Assembly: GCF_009908195.1 (NCBI RefSeq)
Contig: NZ_JAAAHS010000014.1
Span: 1 to 46,066 of the forward strand
Direction: 5' to 3'
From: Streptomyces boluensis
GTDB taxonomy: Bacteria > Actinomycetota > Actinomycetes > Streptomycetales > Streptomycetaceae
DNA: 46,066 bases
Below the pieces are notes generated by a model. The model saw nothing but the letters and a program-made list of their open reading frames with translations, did not search any database and was not told the origin of the DNA. Of the stretch, positions 25,784 to 34,132 are shown piece after piece. Within the stretch, counting starts at the first letter, position 1; every line of letters begins with the position of its first letter. Position numbers and translations under genes: made by a program.

Positions 25784-28700
25784 TCAGCCTTCGTCGGACG
25801 GAGCGGAGGCCGAGACGGACGGCAGCGTCTGCTGCTCGGCCGCGGCGGTCTTCTTCGTCGTCTTCTTGGCGGCGGCCTTCTTGGTCGTCGTCGTCTTCTT
25901 GGCCGCGGTCTTCTTCGCGGCCGTCTTCTTGGCGGCGACCTTCTTCGTCGTGGCCTTCTTCGCCGCCGTCTTACGGGCGGCCTTCTTGGCCGGCGCGGGC
26001 GCCTCGTCAGCCGACTCGACCGCGGTCTCGGCCGGAGCCTCGGCAGCGGTCTCGGCGGCGGGCACGACCATGACGGCCGAGTCCTCCGAGGCGGTCGGCG
26101 CCGCGGCCTTGCGCACCGCACGGCGTCGCGGACGCGCGGGCGCGGCCTCGACGGCGGGCGCCGACACGGTCACCGGCTCGGCGGCGGGCTCCGGCTCGGC
26201 CGGGGTCTCGACCCGCACCGGGGCGGGCTCCACCACGGTCTCCGCCACCGGCGCCTCCTCGGTCACCTTGGGCGAACCGGCCGGGGCCGACGCCTTCCGG
26301 GTGGCCCGACGGCGCGTACGGCCCTTCGGCGCGGCCTCGTCCACCACCGCGGCGGGGGCGGGCTCGGCCACGGGCTCGGCGGCCGGAGCCACCGCTTCCT
26401 GGACCGGCTCCGGCTCCACCGGCTCGGCCTTCGCGACCTTGTCGGCCTTTGCCGCCTTCGCACGCCTGGCGGGCTTCTCGGCCTTCTCGGCCTTCGCGAC
26501 CTGCTCAGCCTTCTCGAACTGCTCGGGCTGCGCGGGCTGTTCAGCCGCTACCGGCGTCTCGGCCTCGGCGGACCGCGGCGAACCGGCGGGCGCCGACGCC
26601 TTGCGCGTGGCCCGACGCCGCGAACGGCCACGGGACGCGGCGGCCTCGGCCTCGGCCGCGCTGCTGTACAGCTCCTCGTCCACGGCGAACTCGGGCTCGG
26701 CGAGCTTCGCCGGGGCCGCGGCCTCGGCGGCGACCTCCGCCTCCGTCTCGACGGCCTCGGCGGCAGCCTCGTGGGCGTGCTCGTGACCCTGGTCCTGCCC
26801 GTCCTTGCGGCCGCGCTTCTTGGAGCGCTTACCGCCGCCACCGGCGGAGCTCGGCTGCTCCATGTGCACGATCACGCCACGGCCGTTGCAGTGCACACAG
26901 GTCTCGGAGAAGGACTCCAGGAGCCCCTGCCCGACCCGCTTGCGCGTCATCTGCACCAGGCCGAGCGAGGTGACCTCGGCGACCTGGTGCTTCGTACGGT
27001 CCCGGCCCAGGCATTCGAGCAGGCGCCGCATGACCAGGTCCCGGTTGGACTCCAGGACCATGTCGATGAAGTCGACGACGACGATGCCGCCCAGGTCGCG
27101 CAGCCGCAGCTGGCGCACGATCTCCTCGGCCGCCTCCAGGTTGTTCCTGGTCACGGTCTCTTCGAGGTTGCCGCCCTGACCGGTGAACTTGCCGGTGTTG
27201 ACGTCGACCACGATCATCGCTTCGGTCTTGTCGATCACCAGCGAACCACCGCTGGGCAGCCAGACCTTGCGGTCGAGCGCCTTCATCAGCTGCTCGTCGA
27301 TCCGGTACGTCGCGAAGACGTCGACCTCGGACGTCCACTTCTGCAGACGGTCCGACAGGTCGGGCGCGACGTGCTGCACGTAGCCGTGGATGGTCTCCCA
27401 GGCCTCGTCACCGCTGACGACGACCTTCGAGAAGTCCTCGTTGAAGATGTCGCGGACGACCCGGACCGTCATGTCCGGCTCGCCGTACAGCAGGCTCGGC
27501 GAACTCGTCGACGCCTGCTTGGACTTCTTCTGGATCTCTTCCCACTGCGCCTGCAGCCGCTCGACGTCGCGGCTCAGCTCGTCCTCGCTCGCACCCTCGG
27601 CGGCGGTGCGCACGATGACGCCCGCGTCCTCGGGGACGATCTTCTTGAGGATGGTCTTCAGGCGGGCCCGCTCGGTGTCGGGCAGCTTGCGGCTGATGCC
27701 GGTCATCGAGCCCTCGGGCACGTACACCAGGTACCGGCCGGGCAGCGACACCTGGCTGGTCAGCCGGGCGCCCTTGTGGCCGATCGGGTCCTTGGTGACC
27801 TGCACGAGCACGGACTGGCCGGACTTGAGGGCGGTCTCGATACGGCGCGGCCCGTTGGCCATGCCGAGCGCCTCGAAGTTGACCTCACCCGCGTACAGCA
27901 CGGCGTTGCGGCCCTTGCCGATGTCGATGAAGGCGGCCTCCATCGACGGCAGGACGTTCTGCACCTTGCCCAGGTAGACGTTGCCGACGTACGAGGTCGA
28001 CTGCTCCTTGTTGACGTAGTGCTCGACGAGGATGTTGTCCTCGAGCACGCCGATCTGGGTGCGGTCGCCGTGCTGGCGGACGATCATCTCCCGGTTGACC
28101 GCCTCGCGGCGGGCCAGGAACTCGGCCTCGGTGATGATCGGCACACGGCGACGGCCCTGCTCACGACCCTCGCGGCGGCGCTGCTTCTTGGCCTCCAGAC
28201 GGGTCGAGCCCTTGATGGACTGCACCTCGTCGGACGGCTCGGACTCCTTCTTCGGCCGCGGCTCACGGACCTTGACGACCGTACGCTCCGGGTCGCCGTC
28301 GCCCGCCTGCTCGCTGTCGGGGCCGGAGTCACCGGCGCGACGGCGACGGCGCCGACGACGACGGCTGCTGGAGGAACCACCGGAGTCGCGCTCCGCGCGC
28401 TCGTCGGCGGCGTCCTCCTCGATCTGCTCGGCGGTGTCCTCGGCGTCCTGCTCGGCCTGCTCGGCGGCCTCGTCGCTCGCGCCGTCCTCGCCGTCCTCGT
28501 GCTCCTGGTCGGCGGACTCACCGCGGCGACGGCGACGGCCACCGCGACGGCGACGACGGCCCTGACGGCCGCCCTGCTCGTCGGAGTCGTCACCCTCGAC
28601 GGACTCCTCGGCCGACTCGTCCTCGACGGACTCGACGGGCTCGGCGGACTCCTCGGCCGCGGCGGGCTCGGCCACCGGGGCAGCGGCCTTCGCGGGCTCG

Positions 28701-29821
28701 GCGGCCACCGGCTCGGCGGGCTCACCCCGGCGACGGCGCCGACGGCGCGCACCCGCGGTGGGCTCCTCCTCCGGCGCTTCCTCGACCGGCTCAACCTGCT
28801 CGGCCTCACCGGCCGCCTCGGCGGCGGCAGCGGCGGCGGCGCGCTCGGGCGTCTGGAACATCGGCTCGGTGAACACGGGCGCCTGGAACACCGCGACCGC
28901 GGGGCGCTTACGGCGCCGCGAACCGGTCTCCTCGGTGTCCTGCTCGGCGTCCTTCGCACCCCGGGCGCCGCCCGGCTCGGAGAAGATCGCCGACGACTTG
29001 CGCGCGGCCCGACGACGACCCCGCTTGGGAGCCTCGGCGGGAGCGGCCTCAGCGGCCGGAACCTCGGCGGGCGCGGCCTCAGCCGCAGCGGCCTCGACGG
29101 GCGCGACCTCAGCGGCGGGCGCCTCGGCGACCGGGGCGTCAGCGGTGGGCGCACTGACCTTGCGGGTGGCACGGCGACGCGAACGACCGCGCGGCGCGGC
29201 CTCGGCGTCGTCCTGAGCGGGCGCCTCGGCCGGAGCCTCGACAGCGGCCGGAGCCGCGACCGGCTCAGCGACGGGCTCGGCCACCGGGGCGGCCGTCTCG
29301 CTCTCATCAGTGGTCTTGGGGGCACCGGCCGGGGCGGTCGCCTTACGGGTGGCACGGCGACGGCTACGACGCGGCGCTTCCTCGACGGGCGCGACCTCAG
29401 CGGTCTCAGTGGCCTCAGCGACCTCGACCGGCTCAGCGACCTCGGAGGGCGCGGCAGCCTCGACGGGCGCGGCGGTCTCGTCGCTCGCGGCGGCGGCCTT
29501 CGGCGCCCCGGCGGGCGCGGAGGCGCGGCGGGTGGCACGGCGCCGGGCACGCGGCGCGGCGACCTCTTCGGTGGCGGTAGCGGCGGCAGTGTCGACGGCC
29601 TCGACCGCGGCGGCCTCTTCGGCCTCGGGGTCGACAGCGGACGCGGGCTCGTCGGCGGACGCGGTCACAGCCGCGGCCGTACCACTCTCGGTGGCCGCCG
29701 TGGGCGGCCCTGCCGGGCGGGAAGCGGCGCGGCGCCGACGGCGCGGCGGCAGCTTGTCGCCAGGTGCGTTGTTGTGTTCCTCGGCGTCGCCGGTCACACC
29801 GGACTCGTTGGGCTCGAGCAT
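25784..29821 (-). CDS. rne: RNase E/G family endoribonuclease (RNase ES type)
   Basis: A 1345-residue ribonuclease that starts mRNA decay and RNA processing. Its layout is inverted compared with E. coli: the catalytic core (about 560-1000) lies between long disordered arms. The core has an S1 domain (IGVLEDNILVEHYVNKEQ), the metal-binding VVDVNTG (about 870) and GIVVVDFIDM, and the CVHCNGRG zinc link (about 977). The N-terminal arm is acidic and Arg-rich. The C-terminal arm ends in AAKK/TTKK Lys repeats. Both arms carry copies of a basic RRRATRKxxAPAG block. S. coelicolor RNase ES has the same organisation. It lies downstream of two radical-SAM-associated genes, a common neighbourhood. Confidence 0.95.
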   Translation of the reverse strand: MLEPNESGVTGDAEEHNNAPGDKLPPRRRRRAASRPAGPPTAATESGTAAAVTASADEPASAVDPEAEEAAAVEAVDTAAATATEEVAAPRARRRATRRASAPAGAPKAAAASDETAAPVEAAAPSEVAEPVEVAEATETAEVAPVEEAPRRSRRRATRKATAPAGAPKTTDESETAAPVAEPVAEPVAAPAAVEAPAEAPAQDDAEAAPRGRSRRRATRKVSAPTADAPVAEAPAAEVAPVEAAAAEAAPAEVPAAEAAPAEAPKRGRRRAARKSSAIFSEPGGARGAKDAEQDTEETGSRRRKRPAVAVFQAPVFTEPMFQTPERAAAAAAAEAAGEAEQVEPVEEAPEEEPTAGARRRRRRRGEPAEPVAAEPAKAAAPVAEPAAAEESAEPVESVEDESAEESVEGDDSDEQGGRQGRRRRRGGRRRRRGESADQEHEDGEDGASDEAAEQAEQDAEDTAEQIEEDAADERAERDSGGSSSSRRRRRRRRRAGDSGPDSEQAGDGDPERTVVKVREPRPKKESEPSDEVQSIKGSTRLEAKKQRRREGREQGRRRVPIITEAEFLARREAVNREMIVRQHGDRTQIGVLEDNILVEHYVNKEQSTSYVGNVYLGKVQNVLPSMEAAFIDIGKGRNAVLYAGEVNFEALGMANGPRRIETALKSGQSVLVQVTKDPIGHKGARLTSQVSLPGRYLVYVPEGSMTGISRKLPDTERARLKTILKKIVPEDAGVIVRTAAEGASEDELSRDVERLQAQWEEIQKKSKQASTSSPSLLYGEPDMTVRVVRDIFNEDFSKVVVSGDEAWETIHGYVQHVAPDLSDRLQKWTSEVDVFATYRIDEQLMKALDRKVWLPSGGSLVIDKTEAMIVVDVNTGKFTGQGGNLEETVTRNNLEAAEEIVRQLRLRDLGGIVVVDFIDMVLESNRDLVMRRLLECLGRDRTKHQVAEVTSLGLVQMTRKRVGQGLLESFSETCVHCNGRGVIVHMEQPSSAGGGGKRSKKRGRKDGQDQGHEHAHEAAAEAVETEAEVAAEAAAPAKLAEPEFAVDEELYSSAAEAEAAASRGRSRRRATRKASAPAGSPRSAEAETPVAAEQPAQPEQFEKAEQVAKAEKAEKPARRAKAAKADKVAKAEPVEPEPVQEAVAPAAEPVAEPAPAAVVDEAAPKGRTRRRATRKASAPAGSPKVTEEAPVAETVVEPAPVRVETPAEPEPAAEPVTVSAPAVEAAPARPRRRAVRKAAAPTASEDSAVMVVPAAETAAEAPAETAVESADEAPAPAKKAARKTAAKKATTKKVAAKKTAAKKTAAKKTTTTKKAAAKKTTKKTAAAEQQTLPSVSASAPSDEG
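25851..25990 (-). repeat. Lysine-rich tandem repeats at the RNase E/G C-terminus
   Basis: Repeated codons encode AAKK and TTKK units, producing a basic, histone H1-like tail of about 45 residues. The DNA shows repeated CTTCTT and GGCGGC blocks on the plus strand. Confidence 0.85.
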
Positions 29822-30061
29822 GCGGGCGGTTCTCCCGTCAGGCTCCCGGGCGCCGCGCCTGGTAACCGGTGACGTCCGCGGCCTGCGCGCGAAGCGCGGG
29901 GCCGCCGTCCGGTAGGCGCGGGCGCCGCACGGGAGCTTTCAGTGTCTGTCTCGCCGGTTCCGTACGCGATGTACGCACGGCCTGGCGAAAGTCTTGGTGG
30001 TCAGCGCGCGGCCCGACCCAGGTGGCTCCCGAGTACGAGGGCTGCGCTACGACGGACATCC

Positions 30062-30895
30062 CTACGCGGAGCCTTCCGGCGCCTGCGCTGCCGCGACGGG
30101 CGATCCGGCGGCCCCTGAGCGATCGGCCGGGGCGGCCGTGACTGCCTCGCGGTCGGGCGCGAGCGGGTCGGTCACCGTGCCGGACTCTTCATCGAATGGC
30201 CCCTGCGCCAGCCTGGTCACCGCTACGGGGACCGGCGGCGCCAGGTCGGCCACAGCTCGGAGACCGGACAGGACGTCGTCGGGTCGAACGGCAGGCGTCA
30301 CGTGCCGAACAACCAGCCGCAGTATCGCACAGGGCCCGTCCACGGGCCTATCAGCATGTGGACGGGACGCTTCGAGAGCTGCGACGGCGGCACGCGCGTC
30401 AAAGGTGCGCATGCCGTTCTTCGTACGCCGCTGGACCTCTACCGCCTCGGCGGCGAGGAAGGTCTCGGCCGCGTGCGCGGCGTCCTCGACCGTGACTCCG
30501 TCGAGCCGCAGCTCCCAGACGGAGGCCTGGAGCCGGTCGGCGAGACCGGAGGTGCGGGCCTCGACCACGTCGGTGATGTCGAGCCCGGTGGGCAGCGACT
30601 CATCGAGCAGGTCCTTGAGCATCGCGGGGTCGCGGTGCTCGGTGAGGGCGATCTCCAAGTACTCGGCCTCGCTGCCCGTGCCGGTGGGTGCGGCATTGGC
30701 GTACGACACCTTGGGGTGCGGGGTGAAGCCCGCCGAGTACGCCATGGGGACCTCGGCGCGACGCAGGGCGCGCTCGAAGGCGCGCTGGAAGTCGCGGTGG
30801 CTGGTGAACCGGAGGCGGCCGCGCTTGGTGTAGCGCAGTCGGATGCGCTGCACCGCCGGTGCGGGCGGCGGGCCTTCGGGCTGTCGCTTGCCCAG
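30062..30895 (-). CDS. TIGR03936 family radical SAM-associated protein
   Basis: A protein of 263-277 residues of the DUF2344/TIGR03936 family, found with a radical SAM partner and RNase E/G; its function is unproven. The core opens QRIRLRYTKRGRLRFTSHRDFQRAFERALRRAEVP (broken here by spaces in reading: RIRLRYTKRG, then RFTSHRDFQ) and continues to FTPHPKVSYANAAPTGTGSEAEYLE. The frame contains no ATG or GTG start except the GTG at 30853. Relatives carry the extra segment GKRQPEGPPPAPA, which is encoded in frame upstream from a CTG at 30895. I therefore take CTG as the likely start, with GTG as alternative. It follows the repeat protein by 6 nt. Confidence 0.85.
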   Translation of the reverse strand: MGKRQPEGPPPAPAVQRIRLRYTKRGRLRFTSHRDFQRAFERALRRAEVPMAYSAGFTPHPKVSYANAAPTGTGSEAEYLEIALTEHRDPAMLKDLLDESLPTGLDITDVVEARTSGLADRLQASVWELRLDGVTVEDAAHAAETFLAAEAVEVQRRTKNGMRTFDARAAVAALEASRPHADRPVDGPCAILRLVVRHVTPAVRPDDVLSGLRAVADLAPPVPVAVTRLAQGPFDEESGTVTDPLAPDREAVTAAPADRSGAAGSPVAAAQAPEGSA

Positions 30896-30901
30896 TGTCG
30901 T

Positions 30902-32029
30902 TCAGTCCTTCGTGAGCTTCGTGTATGCGGTCGTACTGCTACCTAGAGTACGTGCACCGGCCGCTCCCGGTTCCCCGTGGGCCGTCGCGGGGGCGAGCGG
31001 CTCGGGTTCCGGCCGGGGTGCGCCGAAGAGGGCGCGGCGCAGGTCGGCCCGTACTTGGCGGGCGCTGTCGCGGGCAACTGTCAGGGCGGCGCGCACGGTT
31101 CGGGCGACGGGCCGCCACAGTCCGTCGCGCACCAGGTGGCCGACGGGGGTCATGACGTGCCGGTACGTCCACCGCACCGGTTCCACGAACACCCACCGCA
31201 GCAGTTGCCCGAGGAAGCGGCCGACGGCGCGGGACACGTACCCGGCGATCCGCCACGCGTGCCCGAGCGCGGCGCCGACCTCGCGCCCGATCACCGCGAG
31301 CACCCGCCCGACGGGCACGAGCACCCACCGCCACAGGAAGACCGCCGGCGCGACCACGAGCCACCGCCACACGAACACCGCGGGCGCCACCACGAGCCAC
31401 CGCCACACGAACACCGCGGGCGCCACCACGAGCCACCGCCACAGGAAGACGGCCGGTACGACCACCAACCACCGCCACAGGAAGGCGAGTCCGGTGCCGA
31501 GTGCGCGTACCGCCCACGCGATGCCGTGCCCGAGCGGGGTGAGGAGCCGGTGGTACAGCCACAGCGCGGGCGCCACGAGGAGCACCCGGCCGAGCCACGC
31601 GAGCGCGCGCCCGACAGGGACGACGACGTACCGCCAAAGACCCACCCACGGCCACACGAACACCGCGAGCACCAGCCGGCCGAGCACGTCGCCGATCGCC
31701 TTGGTGACCAGGGCGAGGAGGTGGCCGACCGGGGTCAGCACATGCGCGTAGAGCCAGCGGGCGGGCAGCACGGCCAGGGTGTGCCAGCACCAGCGGAGGC
31801 CGTGGCCGAGCGGGGTGAGGAGATTGCGGTACGCCCACACCCACGGCACGACGAACAGGGCGCGGCCGAGGGGGCGCAGCAGATAGCGGTGCAGGAACCG
31901 GCCGCTGACGACGAGCGCGTCCCAGATCAGCCGCACCGGTACGACGAGGACCAGCACCACGATCCGTACCGGCAGCCGGATCGCCGTCACCAGACAGCCC
32001 TCGGGCCCCGCCGACGGCGGTGGGGTCAT
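30902..32029 (-). CDS. Trp-rich membrane repeat protein between two radical SAM-associated genes, unknown function
   Basis: A 375-residue hydrophobic protein made largely of repeats. Residues about 180-230 hold four tandem copies of a 12-residue unit of the type WRWLVVAPAVFV. Elsewhere LLTPLGHG, VLTPVGHLL and VMTPVGHLV recur at wider spacing. Most segments could cross or lie along a membrane. The C-terminus is basic then Pro/Ala-rich and soluble. No known domain is recognised. The start at MTPPPSAG (32029) is chosen because a GGGAG lies 9 nt ahead; MEREKRP at 32050 is an alternative. It sits between the TIGR03960 and TIGR03936 genes in a tight run, so a link with their pathway is possible. 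Confidence 0.78.
   Translation of the reverse strand: MTPPPSAGPEGCLVTAIRLPVRIVVLVLVVPVRLIWDALVVSGRFLHRYLLRPLGRALFVVPWVWAYRNLLTPLGHGLRWCWHTLAVLPARWLYAHVLTPVGHLLALVTKAIGDVLGRLVLAVFVWPWVGLWRYVVVPVGRALAWLGRVLLVAPALWLYHRLLTPLGHGIAWAVRALGTGLAFLWRWLVVVPAVFLWRWLVVAPAVFVWRWLVVAPAVFVWRWLVVAPAVFLWRWVLVPVGRVLAVIGREVGAALGHAWRIAGYVSRAVGRFLGQLLRWVFVEPVRWTYRHVMTPVGHLVRDGLWRPVARTVRAALTVARDSARQVRADLRRALFGAPRPEPEPLAPATAHGEPGAAGARTLGSSTTAYTKLTKD
31325..31480 (-). repeat. 36-bp tandem repeat in the Trp-rich repeat gene
   Basis: Units of 36 bp begin at 31325, 31361, 31397 and 31433, followed by a partial copy. The second and third are identical and the others differ at a few positions, so the array is recent or under gene conversion. 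The frame is preserved, each unit adding 12 residues. Confidence 0.95.
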
Positions 32030-32137
32030 GGGGCGCTTCTCCCGTTCCATGTCGACGATGACGCTTCGCCGGCCGGTTTGGATGCGCCCGGCGGGAAACG
32101 GAATCGCCGGGGCGCGTGAACGCCCCGGCGGGAACCG

Positions 32138-34063
32138 CTACTTGACGACCGTGAGCGGAAGCAGCTTCTTGCCGGTCGGGCCGATCTGGATGTGGGTGTC
32201 CATCTGCGGGCAGACGCCGCAGTCGAAGCACGGGGTCCAGCGGCAGTCCTCGACCTCGGTCTCGTCGAGGGAGTCCTGCCAGTCCTCCCAGAGCCAGTCC
32301 TTGTCGAGACCGGAGTCCAGGTGGTCCCAGGGCAGGACCTCTTCGTAGGTGCGCTCGCGGGTCGTGTACCAGTCGACATCCACGCCGTACGCCGGCAGCG
32401 TCTTCTCGGCGCAGGCCATCCAGCGGTCGTACGAGAAGTGCTCGCGCCAGCCGTCGAAGCGGCCGCCGTCCTCGTAGACGGCGCGGATGACCGAGCCGAT
32501 GCGGCGGTCGCCGCGGGAGAGCAGGCCCTCGACGATGCCGGGCTTGCCGTCGTGGTAGCGGAAGCCGATGGAGCGGCCGTACTTCTTGTCGCCGCGGATC
32601 TTGTCGCGGAGCTTCTCCAGGCGGGCGTCGGTGTCCTCGGCGGAGAGCTGCGGGGCCCACTGGAACGGGGTGTGCGGCTTGGGCACGAAGCCGCCGATGG
32701 AGACCGTGGCGCGGATGTCGTTCTTGCCGGAGACCTCACGGCCCTTGGCGATCACGGAGGTCGCCATGTCGGCGATCTGCAGGACGTCCTCGTCGGTCTC
32801 CGTCGGCAGGCCGCACATGAAGTACAGCTTCACCTGGCGCCAGCCGTTGCCGTACGCGGTCGCGACGGTCCGGATCAGGTCCTCTTCCGAGACCATCTTG
32901 TTGATGACCTTGCGCATGCGCTCACTGCCGCCCTCGGGGGCGAAGGTGAGGCCCGAGCGGCGGCCGTTGCGGGTCAGCTCGTTGGCGAGGTCGACGTTGA
33001 AGGCGTCCACGCGGGTGGAGGGCAGCGAGAGGCCGATCTTGTCCTCTTCGTACCGGTCCGCGAGGCCCTTCGCGACCTCGCCGATCTCGGAGTGGTCGGC
33101 GGAGGACAGCGAGAGCAGGCCGACCTCCTCGAAGCCGGTCGCCTTGAGGCCCTTCTCCACCATGTCGCCGATGCCGGTGATGCTTCGCTCCCGCACGGGG
33201 CGCGTGATCATGCCGGCCTGGCAGAAACGGCAGCCTCGGGTGCAGCCGCGGAAGATCTCCACGGACATCCGCTCGTGCACCGTCTCGGCGAGCGGCACGA
33301 GCGGCTGCTTCGGGTACGGCCACTCGTCGAGGTCCATCACCGTGTGCTTGGACACACGCCACGGGACGCCCGACTTGTTCGGTACGACGCGGCCGATGCG
33401 GCCGTCGGGCAGGTACTCCACGTCGTAGAACGCGGGGATGTAGACGTTGCCCGTCTTCGCGAGGCGGAACAGGACCTCTTCACGGCCACCGGGACGGCCC
33501 TCGGCCTTCCAGCCGCGGATGATCTCCGTCATGTCGAGCACGGCCTGCTCGCCGTCGCCGATGATCGCCGCGTCGATGAAGTCGGCGATCGGCTCCGGGT
33601 TGAACGCGGCGTGCCCGCCCGCGAGGACGATCGGGTCGTCCAGCGTGCGGTCCTTGGCCTCGAGCGGGATGTCCGCGAGCTCGAGGGCCGCGAGCATGTT
33701 GGTGTAGCCGAGCTCCGTGGAGAAGGAGAGCCCGAAGACGTCGAACGCCTTCACCGGGCGGTGGCTGTCGACCGTGAACTGCGGCACATTGTGCTCGCGC
33801 ATCAGCTCTTCGAGGTCGGGCCACACGCTGTAGGTGCGCTCGGCGAGGACACCCTCGCGCTCGTTCAGCACCTCGTAAAGGATCATGACGCCCTGATTGG
33901 GCAGCCCGACCTCGTACGCGTCCGGGTACATGAGCGCCCAGCGGACGTCACATTCGTCCCACGGCTTGACGGTGGAGTTCAGCTCGCCACCGACGTACTG
34001 AATGGGCTTCTGCACGTGCGGCAGCAGAGCCTCTAGCTGGGGGAAGACGGACTCGGCAGGCAT
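32138..34063 (-). CDS. TIGR03960 family B12-binding-type radical SAM protein
   Basis: A 641-residue radical SAM enzyme. The N-terminal half resembles cobalamin-binding domains of B12-type radical SAM proteins (FGLSFSTELGYTNM, AGGHAAFNPEPIADF). The iron-sulfur motif is CTRGCRFC near 273-280. The C-terminus has a Cys-rich CFDCGVCPQMD segment. The reaction is not known; this family is typically found with TIGR03936 and RNase E/G, which suggests RNA or ribosome-linked chemistry, an inference. ATG at 34063 has AAGG 8-9 nt before it; GTG one codon upstream is possible. Confidence 0.9.
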   Translation of the reverse strand: MPAESVFPQLEALLPHVQKPIQYVGGELNSTVKPWDECDVRWALMYPDAYEVGLPNQGVMILYEVLNEREGVLAERTYSVWPDLEELMREHNVPQFTVDSHRPVKAFDVFGLSFSTELGYTNMLAALELADIPLEAKDRTLDDPIVLAGGHAAFNPEPIADFIDAAIIGDGEQAVLDMTEIIRGWKAEGRPGGREEVLFRLAKTGNVYIPAFYDVEYLPDGRIGRVVPNKSGVPWRVSKHTVMDLDEWPYPKQPLVPLAETVHERMSVEIFRGCTRGCRFCQAGMITRPVRERSITGIGDMVEKGLKATGFEEVGLLSLSSADHSEIGEVAKGLADRYEEDKIGLSLPSTRVDAFNVDLANELTRNGRRSGLTFAPEGGSERMRKVINKMVSEEDLIRTVATAYGNGWRQVKLYFMCGLPTETDEDVLQIADMATSVIAKGREVSGKNDIRATVSIGGFVPKPHTPFQWAPQLSAEDTDARLEKLRDKIRGDKKYGRSIGFRYHDGKPGIVEGLLSRGDRRIGSVIRAVYEDGGRFDGWREHFSYDRWMACAEKTLPAYGVDVDWYTTRERTYEEVLPWDHLDSGLDKDWLWEDWQDSLDETEVEDCRWTPCFDCGVCPQMDTHIQIGPTGKKLLPLTVVK

Positions 34064-34083
34064 CACAGCAACCTTCGTGAGCT

Positions 34084-34104
34084 GGCTGGGGGCATCCCCT
34101 AGCC
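34084..34104 (-). terminator. Stem-loop between the CYTH-CHAD gene and the TIGR03960 gene
   Basis: GGCT-GGGG pairs with CCCC-AGCC around GCAT with one bulged base. It lies 29 bp after the CYTH-CHAD stop. It could terminate that gene or be one of the dispersed Streptomyces palindromes. Confidence 0.4.
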
Positions 34105-34132
34105 GGAGGCAGGGGCAGGGTGACCCTCAAGC

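Noticed and set aside
26771..29872. A 1033-codon frame antisense to the RNase E/G gene
   Set aside because: Its Gly/Leu/Arg repeats mirror the repeat-rich arms of the real gene; there is no start context and no family.
31325..31480. A CRISPR array
   Set aside because: The units abut without spacers and are in frame in a coding sequence.
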